From Artocarpus heterophyllus (lineage: Eukaryota > Streptophyta > Magnoliopsida > Rosales > Moraceae), in contig CM046341.1 of the NCBI GenBank assembly GCA_025403435.1, forward strand, positions 14,531,219 through 14,595,218: a DNA stretch of 64,000 nt, written 5' to 3'. Made by a program: the position numbers and the translations under genes. Of this stretch, positions 1 through 10,785 are shown piece after piece (position 1 is the first letter of the stretch; each line of letters begins with the position of its first letter). Below the pieces are notes generated by a model. That model searched no databases and was not told the DNA's origin. It worked only from the letters and a program-made list of their open reading frames with translations.

Positions 1-393
1 ATAAAGGTGCCTAATTAAAAGTGATCAATTTAAATTTTAGGCTTTTAATGCATTATTAAGTGTGGACTAGAGAACAAAATATAATTACTAATTTTATGAT
101 AAACTAAATTGATAATTAAAGATAACTGTTAGGGTTTAGCAGTTATATAAAGGGGTTATGGTCCTTAAGTCATTACGTGTATTATTTTTTATCACATATT
201 CACAGAAAAATTATAAAGACATACTTTGAAGGAGGACTTACTACTAGACTTAGAAGATCTTTAACTTACAAACTCAGAAATCACAATTCAATCAATAGAT
301 TCAGTTTAGCTTCCTCATTTTATTAATTATCTCGGTGATTTGACATGCATAATCTTGAATGATGATAGTTTTCATCATAGTGTTGTTCTAACA
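1..393 (+). mobile_element. 3' part of the 5' LTR of a Ty1/copia retrotransposon
   Basis: The window opens inside an LTR. Its right edge is placed at the CA of TCTAACA (391-393) because a degraded primer-binding site follows and copia-type coding remains lie downstream on the same strand. The stretch 140-160 contains a TATA-like run (ATATAAAGG), as expected in an LTR promoter. The left edge is outside the window and no matching 3' LTR is visible, so the boundary rests on the primer site alone. Confidence 0.6.
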
Positions 394-395
394 AG

Positions 396-409
396 TGATA
401 TCTAGAGCT
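396..409 (+). other. Degenerate primer-binding site (initiator tRNA-Met type)
   Basis: TGATATCTAGAGC lies 2 nt after the LTR end and differs in two places from TGGTATCAGAGC, the usual plant retrotransposon site complementary to the 3' end of initiator tRNA-Met. The position and the similarity support each other. The mismatches fit an old, inactive element. Confidence 0.55.
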
Positions 410-1971
410 TTTTTTTGTTAAGTCATTAGGAATCAATAACTTTTTAGATGTGATTTTCGTAAAAAGATTCTTAAATTTAACAATATATGATGTTTTAAAA
501 TTGTTAAATTTGAAAAAAATTGTTTGAAAATTATGGTTGAATTAAGAAATACAGTATTCATATATATATATATATTCGGTTCGTATATATGTATATAAAG
601 AATATAAATCTTTCGTTCAATTTGGTTTTATATACATATTATATTATATTATAATTTATATATATATATAATTGATCGTTGGACGCATTCAGCAACAAAA
701 AAAACTCTTGCAATATACGGCACGCTTGCCGAAAAGAAAAAAAATTCAATCTCTATATTTATATATGTTTTCTTTTCTTTGATTCGTTATGTGTGTGTGT
801 GTGTGTGTGTGTGTGTTAAGTTTCAGTCTGGTTATATTTGCATTCAGTTTTTTTTTGAATTATTTTCGTTATTAGTTTTATGGCAGCTTTGTGCTAGGGA
901 AAGGAAAAAAAAAAAAGGGCAGGGGGAGGGGGGAGTGTCAATTGACCGGCAGCAGGCCCTGTCACCGCTGACATTGGCCCCCTCCGGTGGCAGCCGCCGC
1001 TTGGCACTGGCCGGAGGAGAAGTCGTTGCGCTTGCAGCAGGCGGCTGCATATTGTTTTCCCATGTAGGTTATTAATCATGTTGGGCATTGACCCAGATTT
1101 AGTGCTTCATACGCGGGCCCAAGTGGATAGCCAGCAAGAAGATAGGCCTGCGACCAATTATAACCCAGGAATTAAACCCCTGGGTGACCAGCCTTTATTA
1201 AAAAATATTCAGATGAAACACATGGGCCTAATTGGGCCCGTGACCAGAAAGCATCCAGGGGTTAAACCCTTGGGTGACCTAAATAAAAAAATAAACAAAA
1301 TGAAAAATAAAGGGGGGGCTAGGTTAGGATTCGGGTTGGGTTCACCCGACCTGATCTGGCCCTGACCCATTCAAGGTTGACCAGTCAAGTTAACCGGTAG
1401 ATTTTGACTGTTGACTTTGATTAGGTTGACTTTTGACCAAAATTTTTATTTTTTATTTTTTATTTTAATTTTGGTCATTTTTGGTGCAATTTTAAATTCA
1501 AATATTAGTATTTTATGTGTATTTTGAGGTCAATTAATTGAAGAACATATCACCAAAGTGGCCGGTCTTATGGAAATTAATTTGTTCTAAAATATATACG
1601 GTTGTGTCCATGCAACTTATGTGAATATTGACCAACCCAAAGGAAAGCAATATTTGACAGAATTGCATATACATCTATGGGAATAAACACCTGATGATTA
1701 TTCGATTTTACATGTGAACAATAAATCGGCCCAAATGAAGATTTATTGCTTGACATGTTCTTGTTGTCAGTGTTTGATTACTACACCAATATCACATATA
1801 AGTTAATATTTCTATTCAAAGACTAAATATTAATGAAGTCCTTGATATCTTGAGATGGGGTTACCTTTGTTTGGATTTATTCTTGTAATTTTGGATTCTT
1901 ATGTGAGCTTATTTTTGGGTTTGTTTATTTTGTTCTCTGATTTAGCTACTAGTCTACCTGAAATATTACTG
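410..1971 (+). other. Copia leader region, no gene; simple repeats and a W-box-like cluster
   Basis: No coding sequence is recognised here. It holds AT dinucleotide runs (about 558-575 and 655-672), a TG run at about 789-816, a GC-rich stretch at 915-1055, and two imperfect copies of a CCAGG-to-GGGTGACC segment near 1165-1190 and 1254-1280. Between 1375 and 1440 TTGAC or TGACC recurs several times, and an inverted pair GACCAAAATTTT / AATTTTGGTC follows at about 1434-1480. The stretch is most simply an enlarged untranslated leader of the copia element, possibly with insertions. Confidence 0.4.
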
Positions 1972-4013
1972 AAAACATCAATTCTATTCTTATGCTGAAT
2001 AGTAGCAACTTCAAATCATGGCAAGAGAACCTCCTTATAGTTCTCGGAGTCATGGATCTTGACTTTGTGTTAAGAGTTCCTTCTCTACACCTCTTACAAA
2101 TAAGAGTTCCTTTGATAAAAATAGGGGCATGAAAAGGTGAGAGAAGTCAAATCGCATGTGTATGATGATCATAAAGAAGGCAATTTTGGAAGCATTTAAG
2201 TGCACTATATCGGAAACGATAAAGATAGCCAAAGAGTTCCTTGAGGACGTTGAGAAAAGATTTGCCAAAAATGTGAAGGTTGAAACAAGTACACTTGTGG
2301 CAAGCCTCATCTCAATGAGATACAGAGATAAAGAGAACATCAGGGAGTACATCATGGAAATGTCTCATCTTGCTTCAAAACTGAGAGCACTTAAGCTTGA
2401 CCTTTTTGGGGACTTGCTAGTGCATTTAGTTCTTATATCTCTTCCCACACAATTTAATCAATTCAAGATGAGCTATAACTGCCCAAAGGAGACTTGGTCT
2501 TTTAATGAGCTCATCTTACATTATGTGCAAGAAGAGGAAAGGTTGAAGCAAGAGAAGATAGAAGTACTCACTTGATTAATACTTCCAATGACAAAGGGAA
2601 GAAAAGAAAGAAGGATAAGAAAGCTGCAGTTATGGCACCTTAAAAGAAACAACAAAAGAGATCAAATGATTCAGAAGGTACTGGTTGTTTTTTCTATGGA
2701 GCCGCAGGACATAAGGAGAAGAATTACACCAATTATCATGCTTGGCATTCCAAGAAAGGTATGCTTCTTAATTTGGTTTGTTCAAAAGTTAATTTAACTT
2801 TGGTACCTGAACACACTTAGTGGATAGATTTTAGTACAACCACTCACATCGATGTATCTAGGCATGGTTGTCTGAGATGCCAAAATTCAAATGATGGTGA
2901 AAGATACATCTATGTAGGCGATAGTAAGAAGGTTGAAGTTGAAGAAATAGGAAAATTTAGATTATTGTTAAAGATTGGATTTTTTTGGATCCTAATGAGA
3001 CATTTATTGTATCATCTTTTGGATGGAATTTGATTTCTATTTCTGCTTTGGATAAATCTAGTTATTCTTATTCATTTGGAAGTGGAAAATTTAGTTTGTT
3101 TCATGATTCAAAATTAGTTGGTTCTGGTTCTTTGTCAGGTTACGATAATCTTTATTTGATTGATTCAATTGCTTCATTTAATGAATTTCTGCAATTAAGT
3201 ACACGAGGAATACAGAGAAAATTAACCAATGAGAATTCAGCTGCGTTATGGCTCAAGAGAATGGGTTATATCTCCAAAAGGAGAATAGAGAGACTTGTGT
3301 CGGACAAAATTCTCAACCCCTTAGACTTTACAGATTTTGATATTTGTATTGACTGTATTAAGGGAAAACAAACCAATAAAAAGAGATTTAAAGCCAACAG
3401 GACCTTGGACGTCTTAGAACTTATACATATAGATATTTGTGGGTCATTCCCTACGGTTTCTTAGAATGGTCAAGAATATTTTATAACATTTATAGACAAT
3501 TTTTCTAGATATGGCTACATATATTTCATTCATAAAAAGTCATGATCGTTGAATATGTTCAAAAATTATGAGGCTGAAGTTGAAAAACAACTCAGCAAAA
3601 GGATTAAAAACATCAGATCTGATAGTAGTGGTGAGTACTATAGTAGATATAACGGTTCAGGTGAACAACGTCTAGGACCATTTGCTAAATTCCTAAATGA
3701 ATATGGTATCGTCCCATAGTACACTATGTCAGGTTCCCTCACTATAAATGGTGTTGCTGAAAGACGAAACATGACGCTTAAGGATATGGTGAGAAGTATG
3801 ATTTCTCATTCTATTTACCATAATCATTCTGGGGAGAAATACTTAAGATTGCAGCATATATCCTTAACAGGGTTCCAATAAAAGCAATTGCCAAAACCTC
3901 TTACGAACTTTGGATGGGCATGAAGCCCAGTTTAAAGCATTTACATGTTTGGGGATGGTTAGCCGAGGCAAGGCCTAATAGGCCTAATAAAAAGTCACTG
4001 GACTTAAGGACGG
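1972..4013 (+). pseudogene. Decayed Ty1/copia gag-protease-integrase polyprotein
   Basis: Copia polyprotein remains are readable in order across shifting frames. The gag start region is near 1985-2110 (SNFKSWQENLLIVLG). A gag helical domain occupies 2156-2575 as a 139-residue open stretch. A broken zinc knuckle (CFFYGAAGH) is near 2685, and a worn protease active-site region (WIDFSTTTH) near 2820. The GAG-pre-integrase domain lies in the 159-residue open stretch 2985-3464 (CIDCIKGKQTNK). Integrase core sequence continues past a stop at 3462 to about 4005, with SDSSGEYYS and NGVAERRN recognisable. Reverse transcriptase and RNase H are missing: the copia similarity stops where a different LTR begins at about 4014. 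Several in-frame stops and frameshifts make it non-functional. Confidence 0.85.
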
Positions 4014-5129
4014 TAAGTTGTTATCTTAAGCCAATTATCAATATCCTATGGGGTTATGACACATTATGATATGTCATGGATGGTTAACTTATTGAAACTT
4101 TGTAATTTTATATAGTTAGAGGTGCAGTTTTAAGCTTTGAGTAGAGTAGCGTTAGAGTTGATAATTATAAAATATGTATCTAGGATATTGTACTTCATAA
4201 TTATAGGAGCTTGAACTATATATGTCCATCGGGTCCCCTTTGCTAGCTCATAATAAATCCTATAACAATACAATATATATCTCCTACATATTGGTTACTT
4301 ACGCTAAATTATTAGATTAGCTAAAATTTGATAAGAGTAGATTGAATAATTCATGTTAGTTTATTAGTTGAATTAATTTACAAAGTTATTTAAGATAAAC
4401 ATGTTGAATTATTTGGATAATATTTTATTTACTATAGGATTATTTGTATATGATTGTTTTAATCAAATAATTTTTTTATTAGGTTATTTGAATTAAAACT
4501 GAAGCTCTATCTAAGATTCTCAAGTGAAAATAAGATATTCTATGGATTCCAGATTATCGCACAGTCGATAACTCAATGAGAAAGTTTGACAGACCGATCT
4601 CCGAGATCAGCATCCGAATATGCGATAATCAATATACATGTTTTTGATGCGTTTTTCATCAAAAGTTGATCTAGACTCGAACTTTAAGGCCTAATCTGAC
4701 AAGGTTTAACCCCAAATTCGACTACTATAAATAAGGGGTGAGTTTTCTTTATTATTGAGGTCATTTAAGAAGTATAGAGTAAGTACTATAGTGAGAGAAA
4801 CTCTAAAACTCCCTAGGAGCTATTATTCAACATCCAGAACCTTAGCTCTAGGCTTTCTTAAGTAGTTGGAAGGAGAGTCATCGAAGGAAAAGTTATACGA
4901 TGTGTGACCAAAAACAGTCTGATTGTAGATAAAGAATAACAAAGAAGACCAGTTGGTCGAGAGTCTTTTGGAACGTTCTTTTCTTCATAGATTCCTACTG
5001 CTTTTGGTATATAAAAAAAGGTATGTAAGATCTATTATTAATTCATATATTTAGCATCTCAAACTTAGAATTTGGAAAATACTCTGATTCAAATTTTTTT
5101 AACATTCTGCTGCATAATGTTTTCCAACA
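4014..5129 (+). mobile_element. LTR fragment, same family as the solo LTR at 14673-16629
   Basis: This stretch matches the last 1.1 kb of the LTR at 14673-16629 block by block: the ATCCTATGGGG block (4043 and 15499), the TAGCGTTAGAGTTGATAATTA block, the CCCCTTTGCTAGCT block, a TATAAATA promoter-like box (about 4724 and 16257), and the final TTTTCCAACA. It ends at 5129 with the CA expected of an LTR. Its 5' half is missing and it abuts the broken copia integrase. It is probably a truncated solo LTR; a real 3' LTR of the copia element is unlikely because the copia 5' LTR looks different. Confidence 0.7.
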
Positions 5130-5271
5130 CACCTAAGAGGAGTTAGTGTAATATTTATTTTGTTTTTTGTTTTTTGTAAAAATGACACATTTATGAAGAA
5201 ATATGCATTTACCAATGACGTCGTCGATGCCGTGATGCCCAGCGACGGCATTGGTAAAATTTTTTACTTTA

Positions 5272-5935
5272 TGTAAATATAGTATTTACGTGGTAATATA
5301 GTATTAACAGGTTAATACTATATTTTTCAACCGTCAGCTATCTAGTGGAGTTGCTGATGAAATTTTGTATTTACCTAGTAATACAATATTACCAGGGTGA
5401 TATTGTATTTCTTGGTATCCGGTGGTCCAGCAAAGTCAATGTTGAATTTTTGTGCTTACACGGTAATACTATATTTCTAGTGAAATACTATATTTTCTAG
5501 CCGCCAACGGTTTGATGAAATCCTTAGTGAAATTTTATATTTACACGGTAATATAATATTTCAAGTGAAATATCGTATTCCTTGTTGCCGGTGATCCAAC
5601 GAAATTGCTAGTGAATTTTTATATTTACACAATAATACAATATTTCAAGTTAAATGTTGTATTTCCTGACCACCAATAGTCCAACGAAGTCGTCAGTGAA
5701 TTTTTGTATCACATGGTAAATACGGTATTTCTTGATAAATATTGCATTTCTTGGCCTCCAGTGGTTCAACAAAGTCGTTGGTGATTTTTTTTATTTACAC
5801 AGTAAATACGGTATTTTTTGTTAAATATTGCATTTCTCGGCCACCGATGGTCTGAAGAAGTTGTCGATGAATTTTTTTATTTATATGGTAAATATTGTAT
5901 TTCTCGATAAATATTGTATTTATACGGCCGACGGC
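5272..5935. repeat. Decayed tandem array, period about 85 bp, about 8 units
   Basis: The start of the motif TGAATTTTTNTATTTACAC recurs at 5272, 5358, 5443, 5528, 5612, 5697, 5782 and 5868, spacings of 84-86 bp. Each unit has an AT-rich half with TATTT/AAATA pairs and a half resembling GCCGCCGGTGGTCCAACGAAG. Units differ from one another by many substitutions, so the array is old. No ORF runs through it. GC-rich borders containing CGACGGC (about 5243 and 5943) flank it. Confidence 0.8.
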
Positions 5936-8329
5936 GGTGCCGACGAGAGAGGAGGGTGCAGGATATAAAGATAAAGATGTGGGGGTATTTTAAGGTTTTT
6001 GTTCTTAATTTCTCATGAGATATTACTTTATTTCACATGATAAGCTATATATTACACATTTTGAAACTATATGATATTGTATACTAAGATTTAACCTAAA
6101 TATGTTATTTTGCTCTTTTTCTCAAAAAAAAAAAAAAAAACCAAGTGTGTTCAACTTAAAAGAAACAATGCAGAATTTGAATAAAAGATCAAAAATTAAA
6201 TCATAATTGGAATAGCAACAATTTCACAACCTCATAGTTTTGTAAACCAATACTATACCATATATAAACCAACACAATACCCACAATCTTTAGCCAATTA
6301 CTCACGTTACGGGGTTCCATTACGGGGTTCCATGATCGGGGTCTAGGTCCTGCCTTCAAGGTTCTATTTAACCTAATCTTTAAGACTATACAAAACCAAC
6401 TGTCAAGAGATATGCATCCAACGACAACGTTCTACTAACTGTCAAGAGATATGCATCCAAAGACAACGTTTTAAAATCTTTTTTGTGCTTAGAATTCCTG
6501 ATTCTGAGGCTATATACCATTCTTAAATTCATTTTAAAATTATCAAAATTATGATATTTACCTGCCAAATGAAAGCTGGATTCTCGTCAATAATAGTAAT
6601 AATCTCTCTCTCTCTCTTATACACACGCACATTCATCATCAATTGCAGAGTTTCTCAGATTTTTGTTCAGAAAGTAATTGTAGAATCAAGTCAAATTGTT
6701 CCCTAACTTTTGCTGCTTTCCTGCCAGAGAACGGAAATGGTTCGATTCTTTGTCTTCTTTTTCGGTTTCTGAGGTTACACTCAAATTCCACAATTCGAGA
6801 ACAACTACAAAAATTCGTAACAATTGAAATTTTGCTTCACATTTGAGGGCTTTTGTGTGCCTTATTATTATTAATATTATTTTTAGACTTAGCTAATTTG
6901 TGAACGAGGAATAAGAAATAACAATGGAAGCAATTGTTATAGCTAGCAGTTTATTCTTTTTTCATTTTGTTGGGTATTAAAAGTTTTGGTAATGTGCATA
7001 AAGTATCTTTTCAGGCGTCTTTGTGGGCATCAAGAATTGGAGCATCTCTATTTTACAATCGTAAATGCATCTTCGATAATGCTAAATTGATGTATTAATA
7101 ACAAATTTAGCATTTGATTGTAAAAAAATACTCTTCAATGCAATGTAATTTTTAATGCTAAATTTGTTATATGTTAAACTTTGCGAAAAACGCATAACAA
7201 ATCTGACATTTGATTCATATTGATTAGTCGATTGATTTTTTTGTCCTAATAACTACAACCTTTCTACTTTTTCATTATTTTAATAGTAAAAGTTTACTTT
7301 TATAAATTTGAAGGTTTAATAATTATGACAAAAGGTAAATATAGCATCCTAAAAGTATTATTTATTAAAGCTTAAAATAAAATAACACATTAAATATATT
7401 TTTTTAATACTTTTTAGTGGTAAATAAAATATTAATATTAACATTTACATTCGAGACTGTCTAAGACTCGTACTTGCTGGGTACTTTATATCTTTTTGAA
7501 GTTTAAAATATGGCTTTTGGACTTGAATGTTTATCTTATTGATTCTTAAACATGTGTATTATTGTCAATAATATGTTTATTCTTAAACATTAGTTTGCAA
7601 CATGTATTGATTGCTCTGTCTCTAATATTTCATTGTAGATATATTGATGAAGTGGAGTGCTTGCATTTGATGCTAAGCACTCGTAGTTATTTTGCTCTGT
7701 TTCTGTAGCCTTTTGGATAACATTAGGACTTAGTGGGGCCAACTGCTAAGGGTAAAATTAGGATGAAAGTCTTTTGACTTCACAAATTATTTGATGAGGA
7801 ATTATTCTACATTATTTTTGGCTAGTGTGTGTATTTGATGCTATTAACTGATGATACTTTTTATTTTTATTTTTTTAATTCCTATCAGGTGATTATATGG
7901 ATGCATTCTTCTTTCTGGTTTAGTTGGTTGAAGTCATTGCTTAAGTTTTAGCTCTAACAGTTGACAACACTCCCTTGCTTAAGTTCTACCACTTTATTAC
8001 AATATAGTTTTTAAACCGCTTGTGATTCTTCATTATATACATGTTTATCAGAATGTACTTATCAACTTAATTTCAGTTTTTGTTCTTCCCAATAATGCAA
8101 TTCATGCAATCTTCTTATCACTAGAAGTCGATTGTTTATGAATTTGATTAAATGTACATGTTAGTCATTGCTTCTATTTGTCATTAACAGGAAAACTATG
8201 AATAAAACATGGATCTGGTCGGATAATAAGAAGTGTGATTAATGCACTAATGTTGGATCAGAATCACATCACACAGAATTGCAGAATTTGTGTTCCTGGA
8301 GATCATAATGGTTAATTAATTGACTTTTA
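5936..8329. other. Intergenic, no gene recognised; small duplications and a hairpin
   Basis: There is no supported gene in these 2.4 kb. Visible items are an A run at 6126-6140, a duplicated ACGGGGTTCCAT at about 6308-6333, and a 34-bp direct duplication 39 bp apart (6398-6431 and 6437-6470). Near 6602 there is a CT run, and at about 7079-7121 an AT-rich hairpin with arms AATGCTAAATT / AATTTAGCATT whose arm recurs at 7156. The last could be the core of a small MITE. Splice-like acceptors occur but join no recognisable protein. Confidence 0.5.
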
Positions 8330-8563
8330 GGGACTTATTGTTGGCATACTTGAGTTCACCTATTTATTTGACTTTAAAGTTGTGGTGTTCAAGTGCAAGT
8401 GGTTTGATACAAGTTCGAAAGGGATACAGAAATATTATGGTACAATTACTAGTATTAAAGTAACAGATCCTTTCATACCAATGACGACAAGAAAGATGAA
8501 AATTGAAAAGTTGTTTGAAAGGTGCGTCTTCGACTTGTATGGAATGTCCCCAAGAAAAAGGTA
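8330..8563 (+). pseudogene. Fragment of a CACTA transposon protein (DUF4216-like)
   Basis: The translation around 8370-8490 (VVVFKCKWFDT followed by KGIQKYYGTITSIKV and DPFI) resembles the DUF4216 domain that accompanies TNP2-type transposases in plant CACTA elements. Only the core of the domain is present, with no transposase upstream, and it ends just before the CACTA terminus at 8590. It is either debris of a second CACTA copy or a displaced piece of the neighbouring one. Confidence 0.6.
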
Positions 8564-8589
8564 GAAGATAAGTTCGAGTACTTTGATGA

Positions 8590-9190
8590 CACTACTACAA
8601 TCGGGGCTATTAGCGACGATTTTTTTTTTTGCGACTACTATTAAATTCTCTCATTTGTGATAACAAGCTGTCGCAAATGTGGGATTCATATGTACCTAGT
8701 TATTATTGTGGTTAAAAGTATTTGCAAAAATATGTCGTTATGTATGAGTATGTATTTGCGGCGACATATCGTAATTAATATTAAACGCCTAAACTTATGT
8801 GGCGCGCAATGTTCTCGCACCACTTGCATAGGTATGGTTGTCTCAAATAAAAAGAAGCTACAGGTGACAATTAGTGTGCCCGTAACGACATTGTCGCAGG
8901 AAATGCGAATGGAAGACAGCTGTGTTTGAGCTGTCAAATGCATTGACTGTCACATTATTTACAACGATAGTGTCGTTGCAAGAAGTGAAAATTTAATTTT
9001 TTGCCAAAATTTTAGCAGAGGAAGAGGTGGTCTATAAAATATTATTTGCGACAACATTTTTTATTTCTCATTGCAAAAAGTGGTTTGAGAATCATCTTAT
9101 TCAAATTAAATGAAATGGCCTCATTTGGACAAGCTTTTACAACAACATTATACTTATTTGTGACAACAAAATATTGTCACAAAAAGCTCG
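8590..9190. repeat. CACTA terminus and subterminal repeat region
   Basis: After the CACTACTACAA terminus, short GC-containing motifs recur in both orientations: GCGACGA (8613), TCGCAAATGT (8671), GCGACATA (8761), GTCGCAGG (8893), TCGTTGCAAG (8971), GCGACAAC (9049), TTGTGACAAC (about 9160) and TTGTCACAAA (9174). In CACTA elements such subterminal arrays bind the element's own DNA-binding transposition protein. A run of T at 8621-8630 interrupts them. Confidence 0.7.
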
Positions 9191-10785
9191 GCGTATAAAT
9201 GAACCCAAAGATACTTCTTCCTTCATTTTCTCTGATTTCTTTCTCTTCCTCCGATGGTTTCTCTCTGTTTCTTTGTCCTAATCCGCCTCAAATCCCTCTC
9301 AAACTTTCAAAAATACATAGATTTATGAGTTTTTTTTTTTTTAACTGTAGAATCACTTATTATCAAATAATATTCATAGAAATCTCTCTAAATTGGAAAA
9401 TTTCAAAACTCTTTTCCCGTTGAGTTTTGGAGCTTTTTGGTTGTTTTTCGGCCATCCAACGTTGAAGTTTTCACTGTATCCTCGTTTTCTAACCCCTGTT
9501 CTTCGTGGGTTTTTAAATTATGTAAGTTTTTTAGTTTTTTGACATTTCGATTTTTGGAATTGTGTTGTGAATTGGATTTTTGGAATTGTGAATATGTTAC
9601 TTGGATTGCAAATTGTTGTAGAATTTATGAATTGTGATTTTGATTGTTTTTAGAATTGTGTAATGTAGGATTGTTATAATGTGGATTGTTGTAGAATTAG
9701 ATTTTTAGGATTGTAATATTTATAAAATTGTGATATTTAGTATTTGGATTTTTGGGATTGTGATTCTTTTTAGGATTGTGAGTTGTGATTGTGATTGTTT
9801 TTTGGAATTGTGTAGTTATGATGAATTTCGTAATAAGTTGTTCATCTAAGTGGTTTGTGTTGAAAATAAAATTAAGTTAATTAGTATAAAATTAATTTTA
9901 ATGCATTATAGTAATTAAAAAATTGAAAGAATAAATGTTAAAATTATTAATAAAAATAATTTAAATATCACATTCAAAGGTGATATTATTAATTAAAAAT
10001 TAATATAAGGAAATGAAAATCCTTAATTAACAATTAATGAACTAATTAATTAACTAAGTATAAAGTAGAATAATATAATAAATCGTTAAATTGATGAACA
10101 ATATTATAGTTTAATAATTATAATTTTATTGTTTAAGGATTAATTTATTAATATATTGCTTTAATTGATTAATATGAAAAAATAAATTGAATTTAAAATT
10201 ATATATTATTATAAATGGATGAATAATTGTAATATAATTGTTTATAAAAATTAAGAAATTAATTTTATTTAAAAAATAAGAACAATAAAATTTGCATACT
10301 ATTTGATAAGATTGCATAAAATTTAATAAAATTGAAACTTTTTTTTGAGATGGTTTGGTTTGCTATGTGACTTCATAATCACAAAAACAACATCCGTGGG
10401 TACAAATTTGTATTTTTATTTTGCACGTGCATGCATGAGTTTACCTTAGACCCATTCAAGGATCGATATGTAGTAATTGTCCTGTTTGGACGGTTTATTA
10501 TTATAATTTATGTGTTTGTCATTTAATTTCACTTGCACCTTTGGTAGAGATTTTGGTACATCTTCCTTTGTTCTCCCGGTGTGCATCTAATAGCACGCTT
10601 AGGAGAACTAAAGGGAGATGTTGTCGAAATTTCTACATAAAAGGGGCGTCGTGGGATGAGTGACACAATACGTAAATTGCAATACTAAATGAGATAGAGC
10701 CTTACCTTGTAGGTTTGGAGTAAAGATGGTATCTGCTATTATTTGTAGTTGAAATGCCAATTGACAAGAGTTAGATATATCTGAG
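9191..10785 (+). other. CACTA leader region, no gene recognised
   Basis: Probable 5' untranslated and intronic sequence of the transposase unit. TATAAAT sits at 9195 with a CT-rich leader behind it (9210-9300). From 9560 to 9800 the phrase GGATTGTGATTNTTTTTAGAATTGTG recurs loosely as a T/G-rich degenerate repeat. From 9870 to 10330 the DNA is extremely AT-rich, and TAATTAA/TTAATTA repeats are frequent. No open reading frame here resembles a known protein. Confidence 0.4.

Noticed and set aside
779..1088. Open frames on both strands over a TG repeat and a GC-rich block
   Set aside because: The frames are opened by the dinucleotide run and GC-rich low complexity; there is no homology I recognise and they lie in a retrotransposon leader.
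5272..5935. CRISPR-like array
   Set aside because: The repeated unit is continuous, with no unique spacers, and the DNA is plant nuclear; it is a tandem repeat.
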